64,000 nucleotides of DNA. It comes from UBA4802 sp964509195. GTDB taxonomy: Bacteria > Spirochaetota > UBA4802 > UB4802. The position numbers were made by a program, and so were the translations under genes. The stretch spans positions 1-64,000 of the forward strand of contig CAZDWJ010000014.1 of the NCBI GenBank assembly GCA_964509195.1. The letters are read 5' to 3'. Shown here piece by piece: positions 1-9,522 of the stretch; position 1 is the stretch's first letter; every line of letters starts with the position of its first letter. A model generated the notes under the pieces. It had not been told where the DNA came from. It made no database searches and saw nothing but the letters and a program-made list of their open reading frames with translations.

Positions 1-393
<393 letters not shown>

Positions 394-574
394 AGAATAT
401 AATAAAGAGTTTACATTCTAAATTTAATTCTACTAGGTTTTAAAACCTATTTTCTGCAAAGATGAAACCATTCACCCGTGAGATACTACTCAGTTTTCAA
501 AGAACCATGTTTTTGGATAAAAAATCCCACTCATGTGGGAGAGTTGCTTAAAGTGTTCTGAAAGCTTTTCTTTA
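394..574 (-). other. 16S rRNA leader with boxA-like element and hairpin
   Basis: This is the transcribed leader between the proximal rRNA promoter and 16S. On the minus strand it contains GGTTCTTTGAAAACTG (491-506), which resembles the boxA-type antitermination sequence found ahead of rRNA genes. Upstream of that is a 6-bp hairpin TCCCAC-ATGA-GTGGGA (525-540) followed by a run of six T. The hairpin plus T-run looks like an intrinsic terminator or attenuator placed before boxA. That reading is inference. Confidence 0.6.
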
Positions 575-603
575 AATATACTCGCTTTGTTTTACTTCGT
601 CAA
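575..603 (-). promoter_or_regulatory. Proximal rRNA promoter
   Basis: On the minus strand, TTGACG (603-598), a 17-nt spacer and TATATT (580-575) form a near-consensus sigma-70 promoter. It is oriented towards 16S and predicts transcription from about 568. Confidence 0.75.
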
Positions 604-705
604 GTTTTTCTTAAAAACTTTTCGATTTTTTTTAAAGCTTTCTTTAAGAATTTTTTTACTATGGTTAAAAAGAACACGTCAGCTTCTATCGTTAAGCGAT
701 ATGTA

Positions 706-734
706 CATATAGTTAAGCACTACTGTACTGTCAA
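706..734 (-). promoter_or_regulatory. Distal rRNA promoter
   Basis: On the minus strand, a perfect TTGACA (734-729), a 17-nt spacer and TATATG (711-706) form a second strong sigma-70 promoter about 130 nt upstream of the first. Tandem promoters are usual for rRNA operons. The remaining stretch to 1064 is AT-rich, and I see no gene in it. Confidence 0.72.
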
Positions 735-1064
735 GCTTTTTTGAAAAAAATTCTTCATCAAGAAGAATTTTTTTAGATTATTGTTTTTGCGACAACCAAT
801 GTTTTGTGACCATACAAAATTTTCTTTGCAAATGTCAATAAAATTTATAAAAAAATATCAAAATTTTTAAATTTTGCTATTTTTCCTCTATATAATACTC
901 ATTACTATACTATAGCAAATAACTACATGCAATCATCATTTTTTTTCATTATTGAGCTTTTTTAAGCTATCGACCACATTACTATTTTTTGAAATATGTT
1001 TGCCAGACTATTACAATTATTAATGAATGGTTATACTACAGTAATCCGGTGAAGAGACCATACC

Positions 1065-1472
1065 ATGATTAATTTTGACCTGGAATGTAAAAACGGGCAT
1101 AAATTTGAAGGCTATTTTAAGGATTATAATGCCTTTGATGAACAAATGAAAGCAGGGCTTGTTGAATGCCCTGTGTGCACTTCACGCGAAATAAAAAGGC
1201 TTTTTACGGGTTGTTCTATCCAGACAAAGAGTTCTATACTTGAAAAAAATCAGCCAACGTTTTTTGAAATGATCCGCATGGTTGAGTCATATATCAAAAC
1301 TCATTTTGAAAATGTTGGCCACCAATTTCCTGAGGTTGCCCGTGCAATATATTATGGCATTGAAGAGGAACGAAATATTTATGGCAATGCATCTAAAGAA
1401 GAAATGAAAGAACTTATTGAGGAAGGTATTCCTGTGTTGCCTTTACCAAAGATCGATGACATCGAAAATTAA
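1065..1472 (+). CDS. DUF1178 family protein
   Basis: The 135-residue protein opens with the DUF1178 signature: a short beta strand and CKNGHKFEGYF at residues 8-18, then VECPVCTSREIKR at about 33-45. Two Cys-containing knuckles (Cys8; Cys35 and Cys38) suggest a small zinc ribbon. The C-terminal half is helical and acidic, also as in the family. DUF1178 proteins are mostly known from proteobacteria and have no established function. The gene stands alone and converges on the membrane protein gene downstream, 5 nt away. A GAAGAGACC stretch before the ATG is a weak ribosome binding site. Confidence 0.85.
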   Translation: MINFDLECKNGHKFEGYFKDYNAFDEQMKAGLVECPVCTSREIKRLFTGCSIQTKSSILEKNQPTFFEMIRMVESYIKTHFENVGHQFPEVARAIYYGIEEERNIYGNASKEEMKELIEEGIPVLPLPKIDDIEN

Positions 1473-1477
1473 AAGAG

Positions 1478-1960
1478 CTATCGGCGCATAGTGAAAAGTG
1501 AAAATCCGCATAATGCTACATATAAAAGTGAAATTACAATATTGATATAATATCCAAATGTCAGATCATACGGTTTTGCTTTTGTGATAAGGTTGCCCAA
1601 GGGGAGGTAGATCATCCAGATAAGGTAGTATACAATAATGATAAGCCTTGTGATTAATAGCCAGGACCTTTGTACTACACTTGATAGTATCATGATGATA
1701 ATGATGCCTATAAAGTATACAGCCAGCGGATTATTTACGTAATGCCAGCTTTCAAAAATATAAAACCGTGCAATGGGCAGAATGGGTATTACAACTGATA
1801 CTATTGAAAGAATAATAATGATTTTTTCATGTATTTCCAGGTCACGAAAAATTCCAATGCTATATTCATATAGTCGAAGCAATAAATCAGCTAACCAATT
1901 AATTAACTGCAATATATATGATACCACTTTTGCAATACTATCTACAATCACATCCAGCAT
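1478..1960 (-). CDS. Small integral membrane protein of unknown function
   Basis: The 160-residue protein has no family I recognise. It has an amphipathic N-terminus (about residues 1-40) and then four hydrophobic segments at roughly 46-65, 78-96, 100-120 and 135-156, and ends in Arg-Arg. It is probably an inner-membrane protein with four helices. AAAGGAC lies 7 nt before the ATG. No neighbour shares its orientation closely enough to suggest an operon, so no role can be assigned. Confidence 0.6.
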   Translation of the reverse strand: MLDVIVDSIAKVVSYILQLINWLADLLLRLYEYSIGIFRDLEIHEKIIIILSIVSVVIPILPIARFYIFESWHYVNNPLAVYFIGIIIIMILSSVVQRSWLLITRLIIIVYYLIWMIYLPLGNLITKAKPYDLTFGYYINIVISLLYVALCGFSLFTMRR

Positions 1961-2024
1961 ACTGATAGTCCTTTTTATGAAAAATTCGCTAACAAATCAT
2001 TGTAGCTTGTGATCAAAAAATCTA

Positions 2025-2053
2025 TTGACTTAAAACCAACATGCCCGTACTTT
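2025..2053 (+). promoter_or_regulatory. Promoter of tRNA-Ala
   Basis: TTGACT, a 17-nt spacer and TACTTT lie directly upstream of the tRNA, giving a predicted start near 2060, about 15 nt before the mature 5' end. Confidence 0.6.
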
Positions 2054-2075
2054 GATTGCAGCAAAGTATAAACAT

Positions 2076-2148
2076 GGGGCTGTAGCTCAGCTGGGAGAGC
2101 GCTAGAATCGCACTCTAGAGGTCGTCGGTTCAAATCCGATCAGCTCCA
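2076..2148 (+). tRNA. tRNA-Ala, anticodon CGC
   Basis: This is a complete cloverleaf of 73 nt. The acceptor stem GGGGCTG/CAGCTCC contains the G3-U70 wobble pair that identifies alanine tRNAs. The anticodon stem CTAGA/TCTAG closes the loop ATCGCAC, with anticodon CGC at 2109-2111. The T arm is GTCGG-TTCAAAT-CCGAT. The discriminator is A2148, and CCA is not encoded. Confidence 0.96.
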
Positions 2149-2165
2149 CATAAACTGCAATATCA

Positions 2166-4430
2166 CTATTTAGCGTGAGCTTCCTTTACTGGTTTTATGA
2201 GGAAAAGCTCATTTCTCCTGTTGAGATTTATATCCTTAAATGAATCCTTTACATTAAAATCAGTATAATACGGAGACATTTCATTGATGCTTATGCTTGT
2301 TGACAATGATGTCCTGTGTACAGTTTTGTCCATATAAAAACAGCATATTGTTGCCGTATCCACCTCAAAGCTACTTCTTTTGGCTATTGATCGATACACA
2401 GTAGAATCAAAACCGCCAAAGCTTATGGTTATTTTCTTACCCATTATATTTTTTACAAGTGAGCCTGAATCCATATTTGTTATTGTTGCTTTATGAACGT
2501 TTCCCCACTTCCAGTCATCAATGTAAGGTCCAATTGTATAATTGAAAAATTTCAATGAATGCAAGAATGCCCTGTCAAAAATGATATCCCTGTTTTCAGT
2601 CTTTTCCAGAGTTGTGATGTCATCAAAATAGATTGATTTGTCTTCTTTAAAAAGCCTTTTGAACTCAGGTTCAAATATTACGTAATATCCAAGCATATCG
2701 TTTACAACATAGGATAGTTCATCAGAAAAAGTTTCTTTTATCAGAGAAGCAACAATTGCATTGTATAAAGTGGGAGCCACATCTCCACTATTCATTGCTA
2801 AATCCCAATCTCTGAAATACACTTTTGCTAATTTGGCTGAGGTAATGGGCATCTTATCTAACAGATTGTTGAAAATATAAAGATAATCCTTTGCACCAGG
2901 ATAGTGTATGCTATGAAGAACTTTCTCTATATCTTTATACTGCAATTCACTGAACTTAGTGAGTTCGTTTTGAATTGTTGACAATCTGTCAGTATTATTG
3001 AAAATCATTATACGCTGTATAGCAGGCGATGGATTGTCTACAAATTCGCTACCTGCAATATACATATCAGATTGTTTTATTTCATATACACCAGTGGCAT
3101 TTTTTACCAGTAATGCCTTATCCGCGCTAAAGAATACATTTGTCTCAGTATCCGGCAATGTATTTCCGGCAATAATCTGGTATGCCCTTGTATCATCCTG
3201 AACAATAAATATTCGCGGCTGTCCTTTATACTTTTGAGCTATCGGCACCACATCATTGATGGAATTTGCAAACGCAATATCAATCATGGACTCAATATAT
3301 CCTCTTGCCGGTGACACATACGCTATCGCAACAATTGCATCTTTAAGGTTATACTCAAATGCATCAGATATCACCGGTCCTACCTCAGTGAGTCTTGTAA
3401 TACACTGTGAAGATTCAGGCTGACACACAAATTCTTTATATCCTGCCAAGCTATTGTAGAACTGCACATTATTGCGTGCTTGCGTCTGGTATTTGCAGAA
3501 TATCTGACTATCAGAAACAAGCGAAAATGAAGCATATCGTAGCGCATTGGTTTTTGCTGCAACTATATAGGGCAATCCTGCACATGTGTACCCCTGGATA
3601 ATTTTCCCTGCTACCTGCAAATTTACCGGATACAGCAATGGATATAAAGAGATACTGTGCTCATAGCTTGAACATAAAGTTGCAGCATCAGTATACATCA
3701 TGCGCGCCGGAACAGCAACTGCAAAGCCCCGGCAATAAGAACCATATAGCCCAAAAACTGATGAAACAAGCTGTTGCAACTCCTTTATTTGCTGAATAGC
3801 AGTATAATCCTGCTGCCTGTAACTGCGTACAACTTTTTTATTGGCTATTTCACGATTCAACAGGGGAAAGTCTTTATCTTCTACAGGGAAGAAGAATTCA
3901 CTATTTGATACAAACGCGTTGCAAAATTCTACAAACAGCGTCATGCACAAAATATCTTCAACATTCCACTGCGCTGCTTCATCGTTGCTGTGTACAATTT
4001 TGAATTTATAAGTATTAATGCCATTTGCATACTGCTGTAACAACTGTATATATTGTGGCGATAGCTCCTTCAATACATCCTTTGCTTTAAACAGCAACCC
4101 GGTAGCTTTAACCAGCCTGTCTATTCTTTCGTACTGGAGCAATCCCGATTGAGCACTTCTGCCTGTTGCAAGGCCTCGTAAAAACTCCATTTGTGCAAGC
4201 CTGTCCTGGGCATGAACAATACCTAACGCATAGAATGCATCATCACGGTTTTCTGCTATGATAAATGGATACCCATTTTCAAGCCGGTAAATAGCCACAG
4301 GAAAGGCGACTTCAGCTGTTATGGTATCCTGATACGAAACAGACGAAAAAAAGTAACGGTAGATGCCAATTGCAAGTAAAACAACTGTAATTGCACCAAA
4401 AACAATAAGTAACACAGTTTTTCTGGTCAT
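2166..4430 (-). CDS. Penicillin-acylase-family (Ntn hydrolase) homologue, atypical nucleophile
   Basis: The 754-residue exported or membrane-anchored protein has an N-terminal hydrophobic segment at about residues 5-26. The acylase alpha-chain signature (ENRDDAFYALGIVHAQDRL) follows at about 60-78. Penicillin acylases are autocatalytically cleaved so that a Ser heads the beta chain in a GSNNWVV context. Here the aligned stretch is GSYCRGFAVAV, with Cys233 at the nucleophile position by my alignment and Ser231 as the alternative. A later TNALRYASFS stretch corresponds to the oxyanion Asn region. The substrate is unknown; related enzymes hydrolyse acyl-homoserine lactones or other amides. It lies 15 nt behind dapL and is probably co-transcribed. 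An in-frame TTG at 4442 is a less likely start. Confidence 0.78.
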   Translation of the reverse strand: MTRKTVLLIVFGAITVVLLAIGIYRYFFSSVSYQDTITAEVAFPVAIYRLENGYPFIIAENRDDAFYALGIVHAQDRLAQMEFLRGLATGRSAQSGLLQYERIDRLVKATGLLFKAKDVLKELSPQYIQLLQQYANGINTYKFKIVHSNDEAAQWNVEDILCMTLFVEFCNAFVSNSEFFFPVEDKDFPLLNREIANKKVVRSYRQQDYTAIQQIKELQQLVSSVFGLYGSYCRGFAVAVPARMMYTDAATLCSSYEHSISLYPLLYPVNLQVAGKIIQGYTCAGLPYIVAAKTNALRYASFSLVSDSQIFCKYQTQARNNVQFYNSLAGYKEFVCQPESSQCITRLTEVGPVISDAFEYNLKDAIVAIAYVSPARGYIESMIDIAFANSINDVVPIAQKYKGQPRIFIVQDDTRAYQIIAGNTLPDTETNVFFSADKALLVKNATGVYEIKQSDMYIAGSEFVDNPSPAIQRIMIFNNTDRLSTIQNELTKFSELQYKDIEKVLHSIHYPGAKDYLYIFNNLLDKMPITSAKLAKVYFRDWDLAMNSGDVAPTLYNAIVASLIKETFSDELSYVVNDMLGYYVIFEPEFKRLFKEDKSIYFDDITTLEKTENRDIIFDRAFLHSLKFFNYTIGPYIDDWKWGNVHKATITNMDSGSLVKNIMGKKITISFGGFDSTVYRSIAKRSSFEVDTATICCFYMDKTVHRTSLSTSISINEMSPYYTDFNVKDSFKDINLNRRNELFLIKPVKEAHAK

Positions 4431-4445
4431 AGTAATAACCAATTA

Positions 4446-5678
4446 TTAAAATTCAAATGCTAGTGCTCCCAACCTGTTTTCCACCTCTTTTAAGATACGT
4501 TGTTCATCATTCTGGTCTCTTGCTTCAAAAGTTGCCGAAAACCTTACAAAATTACCTACATCATCCCATGGCACAGATGATATAAGGCACTCCTTAATCA
4601 AATATTGCGAAAAACTTTCTGCATTGTCAAAAACAATTCCATTTTTTGTTTGCTTTGGAATCTGTACATACAGGTAAAATGTGCCACCCGGCATGTGTGC
4701 ATCAAACCCCAAGCGCTGTAATGTTGTCACTAGCGATACCAGTCGTCTTTTATATTTTTCTTTTATTTTTTCGGTTATTTCCGGGTGTTCAAGCGCTACA
4801 ATCGCTGCCTTCTGAATGGCTTTAAATTGTCCCGAATCATAATTATCCTTTACATTAGCAAATGCCTTCACTACAAGAGGATTCCCTGCAACAAATGCCA
4901 TTCGCCAACCGGTCATATTGAAAGCCTTTGAAAGCGAATGAATCTCTACGCCCACTTCTTTTGCTCCTGGCACAGATAAAAAAGATAATGGTTTCTCATC
5001 ATACGTGAGTGCTGCATACGCTGCATCCTGAACCACCACAATCTTATTGTTTAGTGCAAACTCTATCACATGTTTGTAAAAATCTTCTGTTGCTACTGCT
5101 CCTGTGGGGTTATTGGGATAGTTTATTACAAGAACCTTTGCCTTTTTTACAATATCAGCTGGAATTGAATCTAAATCAGGTAAAAAGTTGTTCTTTTTAA
5201 GCAGTGGAATATTGTATACGTTACCACCATACCATTCCGTATGTGTACCAAAAACAGGATAGCCAGGAACGGTCATCAAACATACATCCCCAGGATCAAT
5301 AAATGCTGAAGGTAGCATAGCTAAAGCAGGTTTTGAGCCAATTGAGTGGTTTACCTCAGTTTCAGGGTCTATTTTCTCAACGCCAAATACTTCTTTCAGA
5401 TACTTTGCTGCTGCATATTTAAATTCAGGGATACCATTATCTGCATACCCTCTGTTTTCATGTTTATAGGCTTCTTTACATAGAGATTCTATTACTATAT
5501 CAAACGCTTTTTCATCCGGCTCGCCAACCCCTAAATCAATGAGTTCTTTGCCTGGATTATTTTTAAGCGCTTCACGCTTGGCCACTTTTATTTTTTCAAA
5601 TTTATAAATCTTATCTACCTTTCCAAAATTCTTGCCACCTATACGTTCGGCAAACAACTGCTGAATATACGACTCCAT
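4446..5678 (-). CDS. dapL: LL-diaminopimelate aminotransferase
   Basis: This fold-type I PLP aminotransferase of 410 residues converts tetrahydrodipicolinate directly to LL-diaminopimelate in lysine and peptidoglycan synthesis. The DapL-type features are GVGEPDEKAFD near residue 53, YADNGIPEFK near 80, the NYPNNPTGAV motif, and the PLP lysine in SLSKAFNMTGWR. The same DapL route is known from Leptospira and other spirochaetes. GGAG lies 8 nt before the ATG at 5678 but only 2 nt before the upstream ATG at 5684, so I chose 5678. It fits with lysC elsewhere in the window. A more general aspartate-type aminotransferase is the alternative, but the motifs favour DapL. Confidence 0.85.
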   Translation of the reverse strand: MESYIQQLFAERIGGKNFGKVDKIYKFEKIKVAKREALKNNPGKELIDLGVGEPDEKAFDIVIESLCKEAYKHENRGYADNGIPEFKYAAAKYLKEVFGVEKIDPETEVNHSIGSKPALAMLPSAFIDPGDVCLMTVPGYPVFGTHTEWYGGNVYNIPLLKKNNFLPDLDSIPADIVKKAKVLVINYPNNPTGAVATEDFYKHVIEFALNNKIVVVQDAAYAALTYDEKPLSFLSVPGAKEVGVEIHSLSKAFNMTGWRMAFVAGNPLVVKAFANVKDNYDSGQFKAIQKAAIVALEHPEITEKIKEKYKRRLVSLVTTLQRLGFDAHMPGGTFYLYVQIPKQTKNGIVFDNAESFSQYLIKECLISSVPWDDVGNFVRFSATFEARDQNDEQRILKEVENRLGALAFEF

Positions 5679-5711
5679 AGACATTTCTCCTTTAAAAGAT
5701 ATAGAAACTTT

Positions 5712-6176
5712 TTACTTCAATTTTGAAATATTTGCCTCTACCAGCTCAACTGCATACTGGTTTCCTGGGAATTTCAGGAATCTGCTAAAGCGGCCAACCA
5801 CATTAATTGTATCACCCGGCCTCAATTGTGCAACTGATTGAAAATCTTCATCGTTACGCCAGTTTTTTGTATAGATATAGCATTCAGTAGTTCCTGATGA
5901 ATGCTGGACAGTTGCTATCACACCAAATGTGTAATCAATATTTATAGAATTGCCAATCTGTTTAACTGTTGCGCTTTTTACCACTACACGATTTCGTTCC
6001 AGCTTTTTCAATAATAGATATTCTTTCGCAGGATTCTCAGCAGCATCAATCTGGGTTTTTATTTGAATTACCTCATCAAAAGTATATAATGGTATCCAGA
6101 ACTGCATTGATGTGCAGCCTGTTAAAATTATTAATGCCATAAGGAGATATTTATTTATATTCATTTTTACATTCAT
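5712..6176 (-). CDS. Lipoprotein with an OB-fold-like domain
   Basis: The 154-residue protein has a lipoprotein signal peptide ending in the lipobox LTGC (Cys about residue 21 from the chosen start). The ATG at 6176 has GGAGG 8 nt upstream, which rules out the longer frame from 6215. From about residue 60 a beta-rich segment (RNRVVVKSATVKQIGN to the C-terminus) resembles the tRNA-anti-like OB fold of small secreted bacterial proteins, including a PGDTINVVGRF turn. The function is unknown. It is upstream of dapL in the same direction, 33 nt away. Confidence 0.65.
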   Translation of the reverse strand: MNVKMNINKYLLMALIILTGCTSMQFWIPLYTFDEVIQIKTQIDAAENPAKEYLLLKKLERNRVVVKSATVKQIGNSINIDYTFGVIATVQHSSGTTECYIYTKNWRNDEDFQSVAQLRPGDTINVVGRFSRFLKFPGNQYAVELVEANISKLK

Positions 6177-6749
6177 TGTAAATTCCTCCAAAAATAGATT
6201 ATTCCACATCCCCACCCTTGCTTTGATACATTGTTACTGAATACTCCTGTAAACTCAGTAATCACCTCTTGATGCATGGGTGTACAAAAGCTTTTACCAC
6301 AAGGAAGACATTTATAAGAAAAAACAAAAGAATTCATTGCAACAGGTTGTCAAGAATAATACCCACGGTGCTATTTTGTCAAATAAGTTTATTAAGTTCA
6401 TACTAATACTAACAGATATTACTCATGATAAAAAGACATAATGTTTTTACTACCGTTTGGGTTATTTTGTATTTTTTACTTCATCTCATTAAAACATTGA
6501 TTTATCTGACATGTTTTATAGTATTAAAAAAAGGTGATTGAGCAAAATAAATAGGGAGGGATAATCAATGAATCTATATATAAGTAAACGTGGTTCCAGA
6601 TTTAAAATTGCAGCATTATCAATGTGAATTGCTATGCTACGTGCAATTCCAGTTTTAAAAGATCAGGAAGGTTCAATAATTTTTCAATGAACAAGTCTAT
6701 CATCTAATGCAGTAACGGTTGGTATGAAACAGAATCAAGAATCAAATTA
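6177..6749. other. Non-coding spacer, possible gene remnant
   Basis: About 570 bases without a convincing gene. The only hint is at 6568-6705: GGGAGGG precedes an ATG whose short frame (MNLYISKRGSRFKIAALSM, then stop) continues in the same frame past the stop for about 18 more codons. It could be a decayed gene end, but I cannot assign it to a family. Confidence 0.3.
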
Positions 6750-7910
6750 CTATGAGCTATCGCCACTACTCTTTTTTTTATGTTTTTTTGTGGAATTAAC
6801 TGTTGCAGCTGTATAGCTATCTAAAATCTTGTACATCTCCCAGAATGAGAAAAAAAGCGTAAGCAGTATTGGTCCGATAATTATACCTGGTAAGCCAAAC
6901 GTTTGCAAGCTGCCCAGAAGCAGAAAGAAAAGTATAAGCGGATGAAATTTCAGTTTTTCGCCAAAAACTACTGGCTTTAACACATTCTCTAGCAGAAGAT
7001 ACCATCCTAAACACCACAGAGCTATTATGAGGGCTTTGATAGGGCTACCTATCGCCAGTAAATAAAGTGATGCGGGCAACCACACAAAACTTGTGCCAAT
7101 CACCGGAATAAGTGAAAAAATTGCTGCTATACTACCCCAGAGTAGCGGTGTTGACAAACCAACAATAACAAATCCTATCCCCACCATCAGACCCTGCAGA
7201 ATCATTATGAAAAAATTACCTGCTAAAAGCACCCGCACCACAACTTTTAACGTATCAAGCATATCACGTTCAATATCATTGGGGAAGGGCAATACGGTAT
7301 AAATGCTTTTTTCAAAACGTTCACTTTCTTTAAAGAGAAAAAACAGTATAAGCAGCATAAAGAAAAAGTTTAAGGCAAATCGTATGGAAAAAGTCAATAG
7401 CATTGTAAGATTAGAGAAAAGTGTAAGTGACATATCCTGCATGTAGCGCACGATTCGCTGGAAAAGTTCATCCTGTGTTATGTTAAAATATTTAAGCGTT
7501 TCTTTTAAAAGTTTACTGTGCATCATGTATTGCTTGAATACCTTAGGGTCAAACTGCAGTTGTAAAAAATTGTAAAACTCCATAACCTGGTCAGTAAGGC
7601 TTATGAGTAATATAAACGTGGGGATAAGTATGGTGATAATTATTATGCTGACCATTGCAAAGCTTGCAATCACTTTACTTTTAACGTAGTGTAGTATCCA
7701 CGTGTAGAGAGGCTTTAATCCTATGTAAAATATTATGGCAAACAAAAATGGCCAGAAGTAGTACCGGTACACATACGCAATAACAGCAATAAGTGCAAGA
7801 AATATTACCCAGAATAGTGTAGTTAACTTTTTACTCTGGACTACTATCTTGTATGAATCACGGGGTATCATTGTCTCCTGCAATTCTCTCAATGGGGTGC
7901 GATAGCTCAT
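6750..7910 (-). CDS. AI-2E family transporter (TqsA/YdiK-like membrane protein)
   Basis: The 386-residue polytopic protein has about eight membrane segments. It shows the family layout: paired N-terminal helices (about 32-75), a large hydrophilic central stretch (about 115-195), and a C-terminal block with SIAAIFSLIPVIGTSFVWLP, a LENVLKPVVFG stretch and GLPGIIIGPILL. Members have been linked to autoinducer-2 export or to Na+/H+ antiport, and the substrate cannot be read from sequence. The ORF starts ATG AGC TAT CGC, so its first codons lie inside a copy of the dispersed GCGATAGYT word. No clear ribosome binding site precedes it. A downstream ATG at residue 14 is possible. Confidence 0.85.
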   Translation of the reverse strand: MSYRTPLRELQETMIPRDSYKIVVQSKKLTTLFWVIFLALIAVIAYVYRYYFWPFLFAIIFYIGLKPLYTWILHYVKSKVIASFAMVSIIIITILIPTFILLISLTDQVMEFYNFLQLQFDPKVFKQYMMHSKLLKETLKYFNITQDELFQRIVRYMQDMSLTLFSNLTMLLTFSIRFALNFFFMLLILFFLFKESERFEKSIYTVLPFPNDIERDMLDTLKVVVRVLLAGNFFIMILQGLMVGIGFVIVGLSTPLLWGSIAAIFSLIPVIGTSFVWLPASLYLLAIGSPIKALIIALWCLGWYLLLENVLKPVVFGEKLKFHPLILFFLLLGSLQTFGLPGIIIGPILLTLFFSFWEMYKILDSYTAATVNSTKKHKKKSSGDSS

Positions 7911-7921
7911 GAGATTGAAAT

Positions 7922-7968
7922 GTATCGGCCTGTCTGACGGCAGGCCGATACCAGCTGATACATCAGCT
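7922..7968. repeat. Two adjacent intergenic hairpins
   Basis: A perfect 11-bp inverted repeat, GTATCGGCCTG / CAGGCCGATAC (7922-7932 and 7941-7951), is followed at once by a 7-bp one, AGCTGAT / ATCAGCT (7953-7968). Neither is followed by a T-run, so they look more like REP-type palindromes or mRNA boundary elements than terminators. Confidence 0.6.
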
Positions 7969-7976
7969 AACCTACA

Positions 7977-8165
7977 CTACTTCGTGAGATAATGTGATAA
8001 ATCCGTTGCAATTCGGTTAATGGCATGTTCCAGATATGCCTCATCGGATATCTTCTTCCGATATTCCAGGATCTTTGGTGAAACTTCTTTCGTTACTTTC
8101 TTCTTTATCTCACGATCCTCCTTGTTCATGAGACGTTTCATATCGTTACCCCTTTTCTTGGTCAC
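7977..8165 (-). CDS. Small charged protein of unknown function
   Basis: The 62-residue highly charged, helical protein has a Lys/Arg/Glu-rich first half and contains an EYRKKISDEAYLEHAINRIA stretch. The GTG start at 8165 is supported by GGAGG 5 nt upstream; an ATG at 8141 has no comparable site. It lies just upstream of the AI-2E-type transporter in the same direction, separated by two hairpins. I recognise no family. It might be a small regulatory or DNA-associated protein, but that is only a guess from composition. Confidence 0.5.
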   Translation of the reverse strand: MTKKRGNDMKRLMNKEDREIKKKVTKEVSPKILEYRKKISDEAYLEHAINRIATDLSHYLTK

Positions 8166-8512
8166 CTGTCCCTCCTTGAACAGGTTAGCTGACCCTACTT
8201 ACACAATCGGTTGAAAAACTATTTATTATAACATTTTTTTTCTTAAATTACTGTCAGCCGCTTCTTTTGATAATTTCACCCTGGAAATATCTCAATTGTG
8301 TAAAAACTACTGTATTATTACCACTGTTGGGATTGCTTCGATAGTGGTGCAGATATAAATTTGGAAGCACTCACCTCAGTATTTTTGCTACAAAATATGA
8401 CAAAACTGTATCAAAATGAGCACATTTTATCACCTAATGATTACTAAAATTACTCAACAACCACTTTGACAACAGCCCAAAGTTGTTATACACAAAAAAT
8501 AATGTATTTAAT
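8166..8512. other. Spacer without a recognisable gene
   Basis: An AT-rich divergent spacer between the small charged-protein gene and the AEC permease. I see no gene, RNA structure or operator in it beyond the promoter listed next. Confidence 0.4.
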
Positions 8513-8541
8513 TTGACGCTATTCTGATCTATGCCATAATA
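8513..8541 (+). promoter_or_regulatory. Promoter of the AEC permease gene
   Basis: TTGACG, a 17-nt spacer and ATAATA lie 31 nt before the start codon, predicting a short leader of about 23 nt. Confidence 0.6.
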
Positions 8542-8571
8542 ACAGTATATAATTACCTGTAATAGTGAATT

Positions 8572-9498
8572 ATGAATACTATCATAACCAAATTTTTTAT
8601 TTTCCAGCTTTGTATCTGGTTGCCCATTATTGTCGGTGCTTACCTATCTAAAAAGCAATATATAAATGTACAGCAACTATCGCAACGCCTGATCACCATA
8701 AACCTTATCAGCCTTGAATCATTTATTGTTCTATGGACTATATGGGGCCTTGATCTGACACCTGACCTTATAATCCTTCCATTTGCAGGTGTTATAGAAG
8801 TCCTTTTAGGCCTTTTAGCAGGCATTGCTATATGCACCCTGACGCAATGCAAAGGTATACAAAAACACACTTTTATTATAAGTTCATCTCTTGCAAATCA
8901 TGGTTTCACCATGGGTGGTTTTTTGTGCTACCTATTTTTAGGGGAAAAAGGGCTGGCATTAGCATTTATATTTATTATTTATTTTATGCCGTATGTAATA
9001 ATTGTCATCTTTTCCTATGCACGGTATGTTGGCACCAATACCCCTTTCTCATTTAAGCGTTACATTCTTACACCTCAAAACATGCCATTGTATGCAGTAT
9101 TTGTTGCTTTGCTGCTTCACTATTTTGATATCAAAAGACCCGTAATAGCTATACCACTGGACGTTATGCTTGCAACTTCACTCATCATTTATTACTTTTC
9201 AATGGGTATTTATTTCAGATGCAAAGATATCGGTGGATTTGTCAAAACACATATCATGCTTGTCACTATAAAATTTATTATTGTCCCTTTATGTATTTTT
9301 TTATTACTTTCACTCATACAAATTCCAAAAGACATTTCAATAGTAATACAGCTACAATCGTTTATGCCTGCAGCTATTTATTCTGTTATCACGTCTATAC
9401 TGTTTAATTTAGACAAGGAAATGGCAACCAGTATGTTTGTGGTCAATACCGTTATTTTTTCCGGGTTGATTATGCCATTACTTTTCTTTATGTTTTGA
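8572..9498 (+). CDS. AEC (auxin efflux carrier) family permease
   Basis: The 308-residue inner-membrane protein has about ten hydrophobic segments in two halves of five, the topology of the bile acid/auxin efflux carrier fold. The family-like crossover segment is SSLANHGFTMGGFLCYLFLG near residue 104, and the C-terminal half repeats the pattern around LQSFMPAAIYSVI. Bacterial members carry malonate, malate or other organic acids, and the substrate here is unknown. It has its own promoter. No operon partner is visible: the next gene is convergent. Confidence 0.75.
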   Translation: MNTIITKFFIFQLCIWLPIIVGAYLSKKQYINVQQLSQRLITINLISLESFIVLWTIWGLDLTPDLIILPFAGVIEVLLGLLAGIAICTLTQCKGIQKHTFIISSSLANHGFTMGGFLCYLFLGEKGLALAFIFIIYFMPYVIIVIFSYARYVGTNTPFSFKRYILTPQNMPLYAVFVALLLHYFDIKRPVIAIPLDVMLATSLIIYYFSMGIYFRCKDIGGFVKTHIMLVTIKFIIVPLCIFLLLSLIQIPKDISIVIQLQSFMPAAIYSVITSILFNLDKEMATSMFVVNTVIFSGLIMPLLFFMF

Positions 9499-9522
9499 TA
9501 TAGTGTCAACCAATACACAATG

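Noticed and set aside
6568..6705. Small gene after GGGAGGG
   Set aside because: The frame stops after 19 codons and again later, and no homologous family is evident; kept only as a possible remnant in the spacer entry.
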